Shown: piece by piece, positions 34,596 through 49,500 of the stretch
Position numbering within the stretch: the stretch's first letter is position 1
Layout: each line of letters opens with the position of its first letter
Assembly: GCA_944989445.1 (NCBI GenBank)
Contig: CALYLW010001203.1
Span: 110,313 to 174,312 of the forward strand
Origin: Ampullaceana balthica
Taxonomy: Eukaryota; Mollusca; Gastropoda; Lymnaeidae
Direction: 5' to 3'
Length of the DNA stretch: 64,000 nucleotides
Translations under genes and position numbers: made by a program
Notes under the pieces: model-generated
The model's input: the letters and a program-made list of their open reading frames with translations, nothing else
The model's database searches: none
Told to the model about the DNA's origin: nothing

Positions 34596-37500
34596 CTACT
34601 GAAGTGCGCAAGCCTTACTGCCCCTAGCTGCTGTTGAAGCCTGCGCATTGCCATAGTTCAATGAAGCAGCCGTTTTGTTTTGAGGCTTGGCAGGTGGCGT
34701 TGGCGTCAAGTTATCTCTGAGGGTGTCCTTTGATGTGTCCTGTGGTTTCTTTTCACTTGCTTTTTTACTTCCTTCTGCTAGTGCATCCAAAATAATTGCA
34801 TTGTCATCTGAAGATTGGTTACTGGTCAGCAGGTCAAGCACTGCGGACAATTAATAACATTCAAGATCAAGATTTTATTAAATCATAGTAAACCTTATAG
34901 CCTGAAATCTCTTTTTAAAAAAATGGGTTAGATTGTTAGGTTTGTTTACAGTGAAAAAAGAAAAGTTTAAAACGTTGAGCTTCTATAAGGCATAAAATAA
35001 AAATATGAAACAAATAATCACCAACATTGCTAAATGAGATGATTAAAGATACCACAAGAATTTTGTGTGTAATACTTTGTTTTGAGGTACAGAGATTTAA
35101 ATACTGATGTAATAAATCTGTCATGTAAAAAAAAGGGTGTTAAAATATTAATAGAGCTCGGAGGCATGAAAAAAGTTGGGGACTATATGAGATTCCTAGG
35201 AAGATAATAATAATAATAAATGAATTTATAATTTTTATAGCGCTGTATCCCAGCAAGGAGCCGGGCTCACAGCGCTTTACATGGAGATAATAACATACAT
35301 ATAATAATTAAACATACACATAAGCTACGTTATTCATTAAATAGAAATGTTGTTTCTTTAATTTTGAAAATAAATTTTGAAAAGATGCGTCTTAAGTGCA
35401 GTCTTAAAGGACTTGGTAGATGAAATACTCAGACATAGCATGTTTTGTCATGTCACTTTTAGTTGATCAGTCAACACATTAGTATTTAATAATTGATTAC
35501 TGCTTCGATGTAAAGTAATACTGTATTTAGTTTTGATCATTCCCTTTCAAGTAATTAAAATCTTAACAGGTACCTAGCCCCAATGTTCCCTTCAACCTGC
35601 ATGGGTCCATTGCTGCACAGATATTTGATCTGCAGTTTAGAATTACAGCGCAGCAAAATTTGATAATAATAATAATAAGCTGTGTGTGGGGTGTAAAATT
35701 TTAGCAAAAAAAAGAAAAAAGAATGGATGCTGTTTAACTTTGCAAATGAGTATATTATTTCGCAAACTGATCAATGAACCTTAAGAACATTGAATAGTCC
35801 TTCGTCAGTAAAAAAACAACTTACTTACTTAGAGGCAGTTTTATATCGGCAGCTAGACTCTTGGCCTTTTTTCTCTGAGTGTAAGTATCCGATAGTTCTA
35901 TGTTGTCCCGAAGTTTGATGTCCTCTTCATATATGACCCTGCCTACTTCATTTCTTGATGTTGCCTCAAGACTCAGCTTTGTTATCCTGGGCCCTTCAGA
36001 ATGAGTGTCACACAGCCAGTTTATCTTTCCTGTTGCCAAGTGGCATCTGTAAGAGGACAAGGAAATTATGTCAAATATGAGAAGCAAAAATCAACAAAAA
36101 TATTGAAACAATCTGTCATTCAAAGAGCAAAACCATATATGTCATTCCTAAATTAAAAAATATTTTTTCTACAAATGCCCCTCTTTGACTGGATTGCATT
36201 ACTGTTAAAGTTTCTTTTCATATAACATTTTTAAAAAAGTTTATAAGCTGTAAAAATTATTAAAAAATCTTTAAACAAATAATTTCAGGATTCTAAAATT
36301 TAAAAGAATCTTTCCATAATAAGCATAAAAAAAGAAAGTTTATAAAAGTAGCAAACAGCAGCACCTTTTTTTCCAACATTATTTTTTTTATTTAGAACAG
36401 ACAAATGAACTCACCTCTTGAGCTGTGACAAGAAAGGCTGAGCTGAATCATCTTCTACAAGATTAGTCCTGAACGCTATATAAGAATCCAAGAAATTGAT
36501 GTTTTCCAACATGGACTGAAAAATATTTAAAAAATAATATTACAAATTTAATAGGTAACACTATTAAAAGTTGCAATACACACAAATTTAATAACCACAA
36601 CATTTTTAAATTTATTAATACATTATATAATATATATTATAAAATTTAATAAAAACAGTAAGAAGAATGGATTAATTCAGTTGACAGCATTAAACAGATT
36701 CAATTAGCTAAATTCCATGATTGACCCCAGGATTACAAATACTCAATTCAACTTTTTTGATAATAAAAAAACAACAACAGGAAAATGAGAAACCCATAAT
36801 AATTTTAATGTGTTAACAAATTTCCACATAACAGTGATTCTATTGCAGATCAAATTTAAATGTTAAAATCCACAAGTGGGATTGTTTTTAATATTTGTGT
36901 TTTGGCACCGATTCGCATGCCTTGTTTCAGTGCTTAACGCATAAAGACAATGCTGGCGATTTACTAGGGCATAACCGAGTAGACAATTTCCACTGAGTAC
37001 CGAGTCCGAGTATTTGGATGTACTATTTGCCGGATCCGGATACGAACCGAGTAGTAGCTGCGACTTAGGAGAGTACCATTTCTGTCATCATCATAAGCGC
37101 AAAGCCAAAACTGTTCGCTGTTTTCATATAATCTAAATTCTAAAATAGCTAAATAATGTTTTACCTGTTATAACTTAATAATTAATTCATATTTTTAATT
37201 TGTACTTTTAATTTTTACTTTCCGCCAGTAAGTGGCATATATCTCTACAACCATTGCAGTCGGACGGAAGTATATTAGTATAATGGCCATCGTTTGAAAG
37301 AAAGTTAGACTATGCGTGACCCAGTAACAACTGGTTACGCCACCTGCGGAATGCTACTGAAATTATCGTGTATTCTTTGCCAGCTGTTCAGTATTTATTG
37401 AATTCCATTTTCTTAATTTTAATTTATTATTTTTTTTAGCTATTTGCGTGTGTAATATTTGCCGAGGCGAATACTTCCGGATATTACCGAAAATCGTAAT

Positions 37501-40500
37501 ATTCGGCCGAGGCGAATGTCCGAGGCAATTTCCGGTTATGCCCTACGATTTACCTGTTCGATCCAAGAAGTGAATTTTGTTCCTAGTGGCCCTTCAAAGC
37601 AATTGAGGTTGACAGCACTCTGGCGTAAAATGGCAAACATCCTTGCAAAGTAAGACGAGCATTTCTGTATTGTCTCTTTCAGTTCTGGGGTCATCTTCAC
37701 TGGGTAGCTTGACTTGCAAAGGTGCCAACCCTGGTTTTAAGGGGAAAGGTACAATCATTAACTTTTTTTAAATTTACAAATATTAATTAAAATTTGAAGC
37801 TGATTAATATAATTTAACCAGGAAGTTGCTTAAAATTAGTAATTTATTATCTATTTTTAAAAGCACCTTATGAATATTTACTAAAATTAAATTATGTATT
37901 GGTTAAAAATAAAATAAATTTATTTCTAAGTATACAATATGTGAAAAAAGAATCAGAAAACATAATCAGAAAATTTACCAAGTTAGGAATAAAACTATTT
38001 TATTTAACTTTTAATTGTTCCATGTATTTTTAAATAAATGTTTTAAACTACTGTAAAATATCATAATGGTTTTTATTCTATTAGAATTTAGAATTCATTT
38101 TTCTATAACAACACAATATTAAGTTTCACCTTTTCGTCCTCACACAGTAGTTTCCAACAAAACTGTTCACTTTCCCATTGGTCATCTTCATCCTCTACAA
38201 CAGCCTGACAGAATACCAAGGGTTGAATAAGATTGAGCACATTTAGCAGAATTAAACAGTACTGAACACAAGCTGTGAGGAGAACAGCTAATAACTCAAG
38301 TTTAATTCCACTGAAAAGCTAGAAAAAGTCTACAGTGTTCCTAAGTGAACACATTGACAAAGAACAAGAACAAGAACTTCATGTTCTGGACAGCTATTCT
38401 GTAAATTTATGCTCTGCCCTCTCTCTGCACTGTCTTTCACCATGCCATGTCTTGTCATCACACACTAATTTAAGGTTAAAGTCAGAGATCTAGCTCTTAT
38501 TGACATGGTAACCAAGTCCATCTTGGCCAACAAGTGTAAACTTCGTTCAACCATGAGTTTCAAAGAATATAACCAGACAGTAACAATGACCAGATTGTAT
38601 ATCTCAGCCTAGATCTAGGGCACAATGCTACACAAACAACTTCCAGCATTGTTTTAATTACTACTGAAATGTAATTTTTAAAAGTAGTAATTAAATCAGT
38701 TTACCGTCATAAACTTTTGAGCGACTTGCAGTTTTTGGCCTAAGAGCTGGTCGCATCTTTGAATGCATGTGGCTTGTGAGACTGTCTGTGTCATTTTGGT
38801 GATCTTTCTTGTTAATCAGACGAGCTCATGACAGAAAAAAACCCAACAAAATCTTAACATTTCACACAAATGAAAAGATGAAACTAACTTTTTTTAAAAC
38901 TAAAACTCCTAGAGAAAAAAAAACTGTTATGGAAATGGTCCGCGTTAATAAAAAAAAAGTTTAAAATAATATTAATTTAGATACATATCCCCAGCATACC
39001 AGATACACATCTCCTAACATACCGGATACACATCTTCAAACATACCAGATACATATCTTCAAACATACCAGAAACACATCTTCAAACATACCAGATACAT
39101 ATCTTCAAACATACCAGATACATATCTTCAAACATACCAGATACATATTTCAAACATACCAGATACATATTTCAAACACACCAGATACATATCTCCAAAC
39201 ATACCAGATACATATTTCAAACATACCAGATACATATTTCAAACATACCAGATACATATTTCAAACATAACAGATACATATTTCAAACATACCAGATACA
39301 TATTTCAAACATACCAGATACATATTTCAAATATACCAGATACATATTTCAAACATAACATATACATATCTCAAACATGCAAGATACATATCTCAAACAT
39401 ACAAGATAAATATCTCAAACATACAAGATACATATCTCAAACATACCAGATACATATCTCCAAACATACCAGATACATATTTCAAACATACCAGATACAT
39501 ATTTCAAACATACCAGATACATATTTCAAACATACCAGATACATATCTCAAACATACCAGCTACATATTTCAAACATACCAGATACATATCTCAAACATA
39601 CCAGATACATATTTCAAACATACCAGATACATATTTCAAACATACCAGATACATATCTCAAACATACAAGATACATATTTCAAACATACCAGATACATAT
39701 TTCAAACATACCAGATACATATTTCAAACATAACAGATACATATTTCAAACATACCAGATACATATTTCAAATATACCAGATACATATTTCAAACATACC
39801 AAATACATATTTCAAATATACCAGATACATATTTCAAATATACCAGATACATATTTCAAACATACCAGATACATATTTCAAACATACCAGATACATATTT
39901 CAAACATAACAGATACATATTTCAAACATACCAGATACATATTTCAAATATACCAGATACATATTTCAAACATACCAGATACATATTTCAAACATACCAG
40001 ATACATATTTCAAACATAACAGATACATATTTCAAACATACCAGATACATATTTCAAATATACCAGATACATATTTCAAACATAACATATACATATGTCA
40101 AACATGCAAGATACATATCTCAAACATACAAGATAAATATCTCAAACATACAAGATACATATCTCAAACATACCAGATACATATCTCCAAACATACCAGA
40201 TACATATTTCAAACATACCAGATACATATTTCAAACATACAAGATACATATTTCAAACATACCAGATACATATTTCAAACATACCAGATACATATTTCAA
40301 ACATAACAGATACATATTTCAAACATACCAGATACATATTTCAAATATACCAGATACATATTTCAAACATACCAGATACATATTTCAAACATACCAGATA
40401 CATATTTCAAATATACCAGATACATATTTCAAACATACCAGATACATATTTCAAACATAACAGATACATATTTCAAACATACCAGATACATATTTCAAAC

Positions 40501-43500
40501 ATAACAGATACATATTTCAAACATACCAGATACATATTTCAAACATAACAGATACATATTTCAAACATACCAGATACATATTTCAAACATAACAGATACA
40601 TATTTCAAATATACCAGATACATATTTCAAACATACCAGATACATATTTCAAATATACCAGATACATATTTCAAACATACCAGATACATATTTCAAACAT
40701 AACATATACATATTTCAAACATACCAGATACATATTTCAAACATACCAGATACATATTTCAAATATACCAGATACATATTTCAAACATACCAAATACATA
40801 TTTCAAACATACCAGATACATATTTCAAACATAACAGATACATATTTCAAACATACCAGATACATATTTCAAACATAACAGATACATATTTCAAACATAC
40901 CAGATACATATTTCAAACATAACAGATACATATTTCAAATATACCAGATACATATTTCAAACATACCAGATACATATTTCAAATATACCAGATACATATT
41001 TCAAACATACCAGATACATATTTCAAACATAACATATACATATTTCAAACATACCAGATACATATTTCAAACATACCAGATACATATTTCAAATATACCA
41101 GATACATATTTCAAACATACCAAATACATATTTCAAATATACCAGATACATATTTCAAATATACCAGATACATATCTCCAAACATACAAGATACATATCT
41201 CCAAACATACCAGATACATATTTCAAACATACCAGATACATATTTCAAACATACCAGATACATATTTCAAACATACCAGATACATATTTCAAACATAACA
41301 TATACATATTTCAAACATACCAGATACATATTTCAAATATACCAGATACATATTTCAAACATACCAAATACATATTTCAAATATACCAGATACATATTTC
41401 AAACATACCAGATACATATTTCAAATATACCAGATACATATTTCAAACATACCAAATACATATTTCAAATATACCAGATACATATTTCAAATATACCAGA
41501 TACATATTTCAAATATACCAGATACATATTTCAAACATACCAAATACATATTTCAAATATACCAGATACATATTTCAAACATACCAGATACATATTTCAA
41601 ACATACCAGATACATATTTCAAACATACCAGATACATATTTCAAACATACCAGATACATATTTCAAACATACCAGATACATATTTCAAACATAACATATA
41701 CATATTTCAAACATACCAGATACATATTTCAAACATACCAGATACATATTTCAAATATACCAATACATATTTCAAACATACCAAATACATATTTCAAATA
41801 TACCAGATACATATTTCAAACATACCAGATACATATCTCCAAACATACCAGATACATATCTCAAACATACCAGATACATATCTCAAACATACCAGATACA
41901 TATTTCAAATATACCAGATACATATCTCCAAACATACAAGATACATATTTCAAACATACCAGATACATATTTCAAACATACCAGATACATATTTCAAATA
42001 TACCAGATACATATTTCAAACATACCAGATACATATTTCAAACATAACAGATACATATTTCAAACATACCAGATACATATTTCAAACATAACAGATACAT
42101 ATTTCAAACATACCAGATACATATTTCAAACATAACAGATACATATTTCAAACATACCAGATACATATTTCAAACATAACAGATACATATTTCAAATATA
42201 CCAGATACATATTTCAAACATACCAGATACATATTTCAAATATACCAGATACATATTTCAAACATACCAGATACATATTTCAAACATAACATATACATAT
42301 TTCAAACATACCAGATACATATTTCAAACATACCAGATACATATTTCAAATATACCAGATACATATTTCAAACATACCAAATACATATTTCAAATATACC
42401 AGATACATATTTCAAATATACCAGATACATATCTCCAAACATACAAGATACATATCTCCAAACATACCAGATACATATTTCAAACATACCAGATACATAT
42501 TTCAAACATACCAGATACATATTTCAAACATACCAGATACATATTTCAAACATAACATATACATATTTCAAACATACCAGATACATATTTCAAACATACC
42601 AGATACATATTTCAAATATACCAGATACATATTTCAAACATACCAAATACATATTTCAAATATACCAGATACATATTTCAAACATACCAGATACATATTT
42701 CAAATATACCAGATACATATTTCAAACATACCAAATACATATTTCAAATATACCAGATACATATTTCAAATATACCAGATACATATTTCAAATATACCAG
42801 ATACATATTTCAAACATACCAGATACATATTTCAAATATACCAGATACATATTTCAAACATACCAGATACATATTTCAAACATACCAGATACATATTTCA
42901 AACATACCAGATACATATTTCAAACATACCAGATACATATCTCATACATACCAGATACATATCTCCAAACATACCAGATACATATCTCCAAACATACCAG
43001 ATACATATCTCCAAACATACCAGATACATATCTTCAAACATACCAGATACATATCTCAAACATACCATATACATATCTCAAACATACCAGATACATATCT
43101 CAAACATACCAGATACATATCTCAAATATACCAGATACATATCTCAAACATACCAATACATATCTCCAAACATACCAGATACATATCTCCAAACATACCA
43201 GATACATATCTCCAAACATACCAGATACATATCTCAAACATACCATATACATATCTCAAACATACCAGATACATATCTCCAAACATACCAGATACATATT
43301 TCAAACATACCAGATACATATCTTCAAACATACCAGATACATATCTTCAAACATACCAGATACATATCTCAAACATACCATATACATATCTCAAACATAC
43401 CAGATACATATCTCAAACATACCAGATAAATATCTCAAACATACCAGATACATATCTCAAACATACAAGATACATATCTCAAACATACCAGATACATATC

Positions 43501-46500
43501 TCCAAACATACCAGATACATATTTCAAACATACCAGATACATATTTCAAATATACCAGATACATATTTCAAACATAACATATACATATCTCAAACATACA
43601 AGATACATATCTCCAAACATACCAGATACATATTTCCAAACATACCAGGTTTTTCAAAGTCAATAACTATCAATCGTGGTGTTGGGAAGGAGTCCTTAGA
43701 ACTGATGTACGTGATGATGTGTCTCATAAATTTTCTCTGGATCAACTCAGACTCTTCCTGTAGAGTCATAGCATTGTTTATATAATATTATATTTATAGA
43801 ATATTTCTAACTTAATTTATTACAATTCTACTTTGACTGAAAAGCTAAAGTAAAATTGATAATTTATTGTACACAAATTTAGATTTTGCACACAATTGAA
43901 GATTTACAACATTTAAATGTTAATATAAAAAAATACATTTTCAAAAGTAGCTGTATATTGCAAATAAATACAGTCGGACCTTGCTAAGTTGACCTTCACT
44001 AAGTCGAAAACCTCCCTATATCAAATCAATTGTTAGTTCCCGGCCAAATTCCGTAAGACAAAATTTATTTTAGATCTCCCAAACACAAAGATTTTTTGGT
44101 TTCCAACCTCCATTAGTTGAATTTTCCAAGGGGTTTCGGTTATTATTCTGGAGCGAAATTTCAGAACACGTGTTCTGTAGAGCCGGGTAAATTGATGCAA
44201 ATTCTTATCTTAATGCATTCCACAAGGGATTAAGCGGCTTTTGCAAGTGGGATGTCTATTTTGAGACAGAAAATGACCAAGACAAAAAAAAGGAGTAGCT
44301 GGAAGAAGGGTAACTAATCCGCGTCCCTTTGCTGCAAGCTGTGACTCTTTTTAAAAAGAAAAATGTTACTTCCCCCCATCTCACTGTGGAAGGAGTAAAG
44401 TGTGGAGAGGAGGGGGTGGGGAAGGTGTCTCCTCTCACAGGCTTACTCAGTGGTGTCGGTATGTCAAAGCCAAGTTGGCTTCCTTTCATATGAAACATCA
44501 GATGCCGCCTCACTTTCCTGTCAAGCCTTCTCGCTGGCATGGCTGTCTCCAATCATATTTTGTTTATTCACTGATTCGAAAACTCCATAAGTCAAATTTT
44601 TCTTATCGGGTCTCTTTGAGTTTGAATTAGCAAGGTCCGATGGTAATCACTGAATGTATTTAATTTTTCCACCCAATTTGACATTTGATCTTCATAGACA
44701 CATTCCCATAAAAGCAAGGTTTAATCATAATTTTTACAACTTTCAGTTCAATTATTTTATGCGATTAAAAAGATTTGATTTAGAAACATTAACAATGATC
44801 AAAACTTGACCTGGATGGCAGTGTTGTCTGGCACAGAGGTGAAAGTTTTCTTTTTTTCTACTTTGTTCTTCTCTTGTTCTTGAACAGCTTTGAGGTTTTC
44901 TTTCACAGCTCTTTTGGCAGTCATCTGATCAGCATTCTCGGGCAATCTCTTTCTGCCAAAGATTTGAATGTAAACTTATTTAGTTTCAAGAATCAGACAC
45001 ACAAAATGAAGGTATAGCAAGATACATGTTAAGGTTCTACATGTATATATAATACTATATTTTAGGGGTGTTAACGATTAATTTAAATTTAATCGTTAAC
45101 TTTTGAAAAATTAATTAATAATTAATCGTTAATTTCAATTAAAGCCAAAAATTGAAATGTATGGTGTCACACGTAATATTTATTAAACAAACTTGTTGAA
45201 AATCGAAATAACACTGGAATGTCTTCTTTATTTGACATCTTTTAACCAACAACGCAAACAGACAAGTGTATTGACATTATTTGGTTCAAGTGATGAGCGG
45301 GTCTTATTGACAATATAACCAGCCGAGCTGAACAATCTAGCTTTAGATTGTTTAAGCTAAAGTTTCTGATACTGTAGTGGATGATTGGTTTGCAGGTGAT
45401 ATGTAAGGGAAGTGTTAAAAAACATAGTAGCAATGTTCCCTTTAAGCAGCGCGGCTGCGCATATATTTGACCGACACCAAGCAGGAATTTAGAATCACCA
45501 CGCAGCATATTTTTTAAAATATTGCACACAAAATTGGACGTTGTGCCACTTTGCACACGAGTTGTTGTTTTTTAACTGTGCACACGACCAACGAAGCTTA
45601 GACTTGGGAACATTGCATTGTAGGCAAACAATTTCTCTCAATTAGACACAATAATCTTTATCAACATTTTGAACATTCACGTCAGTCATTACTTTAAAAC
45701 CAAAATGTCCCTGTAATCGTCCAGAAATTAGTGTATATTTATCGGCTGAAATAGTTTACTTTTTTTTACTTCCAGTACATTTATAAGTGGTGGGTCGATT
45801 AATCGTTAAAAATTTTTTAATTGTTAAAATATTTTAACGATTAATCGAGAAATTAATCTTTAATTTCCGCAGCCCTACTAAATTTTAAGACATTCAATCT
45901 TGTATACATCATTTTTCATCAGTTTTGATACCTTATAAAATTTTCCAAAACATTCAATGCCTCTGGATTTTCCTGCTGCATGTAAACCCTCTCAGCATTA
46001 GCTCTAGTGGCCAAAATACCCACCTGTTGAGAAAACATAAAATTTGTACTTCATTTATGGTATCATTCTTTTGTTTTTACTGCTATGAACACTTTCATTA
46101 TTGCAGTGTTTCTCAAATAGTGGGGGCGCGCCCCCCAGGGGGGGTGAGCGAGGCTCCGTAAAGGGGGGCTCATTTGACCGTTATGCAGAGGAGTACTTAT
46201 AACAATTTTATAGACAAATGATACTATTTACAGTCGTGCAGGGGGCGCAAAATGTTTTCTTTCTTCCTAGGGGGAGGGGGGATGACAGAAAATAATTGAG
46301 AAACACTGCATTATTGTGTTGTAATAGTATTTCATTCAAATATGTAAAACAAAAATTTCACACTAAGCTGATTTTCACAACAGCCATCTATATATATATT
46401 TTTCACCTAAACAAGCATGTGCAAATGAGCATGATGAATGACCCTCGCTGGGTCGACCGATCACTGTTGGCAAGCATAGTGGGATGAAAAGAAAAAAAAA

Positions 46501-49500
46501 GGGGGAGGGGGGGCAACAATTTTTCTTGCGTAACTAGCTGTGTTCCTTCACAGAATAAAATGTGATTCGTAGTGTAGTGGTTATCACGTCCACATTGCAT
46601 GCGAAAAGTCCTGGGTTCAAGCCACAGAGGGAACATTAAAAAAAATATTTTGCTTCTGCCCATTCTTTATTCCCCTTTTTTGCGAACATGTCTAACCATC
46701 ACTAGAGTCAAGCAATCAGAGTTTATGGTTGGCAAGGGATGGTAGTACAGGGTGGGGGGAAGGTATCAACCAAAGTGCACATGTACGCTTTTTTTTCTCC
46801 ATTACTTAGTGCTGCTGTATGTGTCCGTTCTCTCACCCCCCCCCCGTTCTTTGCACTATCTATGATGAGCAGGTCTGCGGTGTAAGTTACGCCGCGGGTC
46901 GTATCTAGTTTTAGTAAATAAAACAATAAATTTTAATAAAAAGATTTTTCAGCTTTAAAAATTAGCAATATTTATTTTTTAAAATCAAAGGTATAATTGA
47001 TCAATACATATATATCTTTATATTTATTTAACTGACTCTATGTCGTCATCAAAAATGTAATAGTTAACTGTAATTCAATTTCTTGTAAGAGTTGCTGCTA
47101 TTTCACCTCTGATTTTTTCCATTCTCTTCCAGTACCAACAACTACAATAATGGTAGGTAACTCTAGTGTCAAGACACCAAATCTCAGCTCCATCATGCAG
47201 TTATCTGACTTCACATACTGGTTAAAAAATAAAAATAAAATGTGTGAGATTTTATTTCTAAAAGTTTTAACATAAACCTTTTAGTAACAGATATGAAATT
47301 TATTTCACTAGAGATGTTCTTTAAAAATATAGAAAATATTCATTCCCTCACCTCATCTGAGACAAACGCCACCAGAACTTTAGAATTTCTCATCCCCTCA
47401 GAAATTGTTTTGAATAAACCTTTTCCCTGAAAATAAAAAAAATCATTCAAAATAACACTTAAATTTATCTTTGAAGTATTTTCAATTTCTTATAATCATA
47501 AGTGTTTTTAATTGCTATTTGTATCAAATATTTAAAATTTTTAAAATGCTACTCACTGCAGGTGGTTGGTCGTAATCCAACCAGCAGGAAAATCCTCTTT
47601 TTTCCAAATCAACCTTGACCTGACGCGGGTCTCCCCAACCAAGGGCAGCTTGGTCTGCCTTAGTTCCCCTCTCTACAGCGTGTTTGGAGTTGCTCCATGA
47701 GTAGCTAATGAAAACACTGGGATGTTTCTCGAGCTGCAGCGAGTATTCAAAAAAATAAATAAATTATTAGCATTGAAAAATTTGTACAAGCAGCAAATGA
47801 TATTGCACTTAATGAATTGCTAACTCACCAATTTATTACTCCACACGTTGCAAGCAGCCATATTTTCTAGAATATTCTATGTAAGTACCAGACATTTATT
47901 ACCTGTTGTTGGTTTAATTTGAGTTTGCTTTTGACAGTTGCCACCAGTTGCTGGATTCTGTCCTCATTATATCTGTCTTTGGTTCTAATCATCACCATTT
48001 CCTACATGATCAAAACTTTTACATCTAAAATTTACTTATAATATGTTTTCAATGCAAGGTAAAATTAAATAAACTGAATTAAAAAAACTTAAGTCGAAAT
48101 CTAAATTAGAAGGATATTTCTTCAACTAAAGCTGCGTCATATTATGGTAGGTATTATTGCTTGGTTTGCGTAAGAGTTTATATTCATTTGTTATGCACAT
48201 TTTTTATATTTACTTTTAAATTGTTGTTTTTTTCCTACTAGTTTTTTCACTAAAGAAGATGAGCAATGACCTTTCTTATGTATTTCATATCTAAAAAAAA
48301 TTTTTGAAATTTTTATACCTCTTGATAAGACTTTGGTATATTGTACACTTAACCAATTTCAAAGTAAAATAAACATATTTTGAAAATAATCTTCTCAAAA
48401 ACATAAATAATTGTTTAAAGACAATCAAAACTAAATATATCAGATGAAGAACTAAATACCAATAATGTGAAAAATTTGTGAATTAATTTTTTTTACTCTC
48501 TATCACTATATAATTTCTGAATTATACACCGTTATTCTGTTGATTTTTTCCCTTCAAAATGCAGCTCACCTCTTGTTTTCCAATCCTCATTCCCAGATCA
48601 GTTTTCTGCCACTCCAAGCTCTCTCCAATGACAACGATGCAGAAGTCTTTATGAAGTGTGTCAATGGCATATAAAACATGGTCATTGGATCTCAGATCTG
48701 ACTCAAAGTTGTTTGAGACCAAAGCGACCACAACCTTTTAACAAAGAAACAGTAAGACATACAACAGTCGTCCACAGCAGTGCATATGTTATAATAAAGA
48801 TATTGATTAATACAAATTAAGATGCATGAGTAAAAGAAAAAAAAATGAGTCAGATGAATTGCAACCAAAAAAGATTCTTACACAGAATTCCTCTTGAATG
48901 TGTAGCATTTGTATGTTCTAATGAATAATTAAGGTGTTATTACATGGAAATCTATCAATTTTTGCAGTTTTTAGTCCATTTTGATGTTTTTCTTTAAATG
49001 ATTTACTCCATCCCCCTCACACCATTCCATCAGAAAAAACATCTTAATTTTAATTTTAGAAGCAAAGTTACCTTGCAGTTTTTGAGAGCTAACATGACAT
49101 CTTGTTCTGACACAGACTCCATATTATCAGAGAGCCAGCTGAAAATACAAGAAATTTGAATATTTTATCAATTTGAAATTCTTTTAAATCAGTGCTTCTC
49201 AAACTTTTTAGTATTGCGGACCGGCAGGAATTTTTTCCATTGCACCAGGGACCGGTCAACTATTTTCCCTGTACTAACGTGGTAGCGAAATGTCCTTTCC
49301 TTGTAACATCTGCGGACCGGCATTGGATGGCCCACGGACCAGCACCGGTCCGCGGACCACCAATTTGAGAAGCACTGTTGTAATTAATATTCAAAATGTT
49401 ACTCTAACTATAATTGTCAAAATTGATTTTAAAAATATTTTCAATTATTTTAAAAGCTGATAATGAAAATAAAAATTTCTTAATTTGTCTTCTTATCTTA

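Larger units (their letters stand above)
34596..44952 (-). other. C-terminal region of the TIR-Roco gene
   Basis: After TIR2 comes a Lys/Glu-rich helical segment (KENLKAVQEQEKNKVEKKK), then LIVIDFEKP at the exon bordering the minisatellite. The exon at 38803-38705 is best read as CDQLLGQKLQVAQKFMT. Then follow LLCEDEK, GWHLCKSSYPV, YFARMFAILRQSAVNLNCFE, and CHLATGKINWLCDTHSEG in 36046-35829. The last exon is Ser/Thr/Pro/Lys-rich and ends KACALQ. I do not recognise a named domain. The GK..WLC..H pattern looks conserved and structured, with spaced Cys and His residues. Confidence 0.7.

Noticed and set aside
38705..38824. Alternative longer exon (38824-38705) reading DHQNDTDSLTSHMHSK
   Set aside because: It has the better acceptor tract but leaves phase 1, which puts a stop in the next exon; the 38803 start was kept with low confidence.
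43122..43331. Minus-strand 69-residue open frame rich in Met, Tyr and Trp
   Set aside because: It is the translation of the 22-bp minisatellite, not a gene.
38979..43648. CRISPR-like array of regular short repeats
   Set aside because: Units are contiguous with no unique spacers, in a eukaryotic intron; it is a minisatellite.
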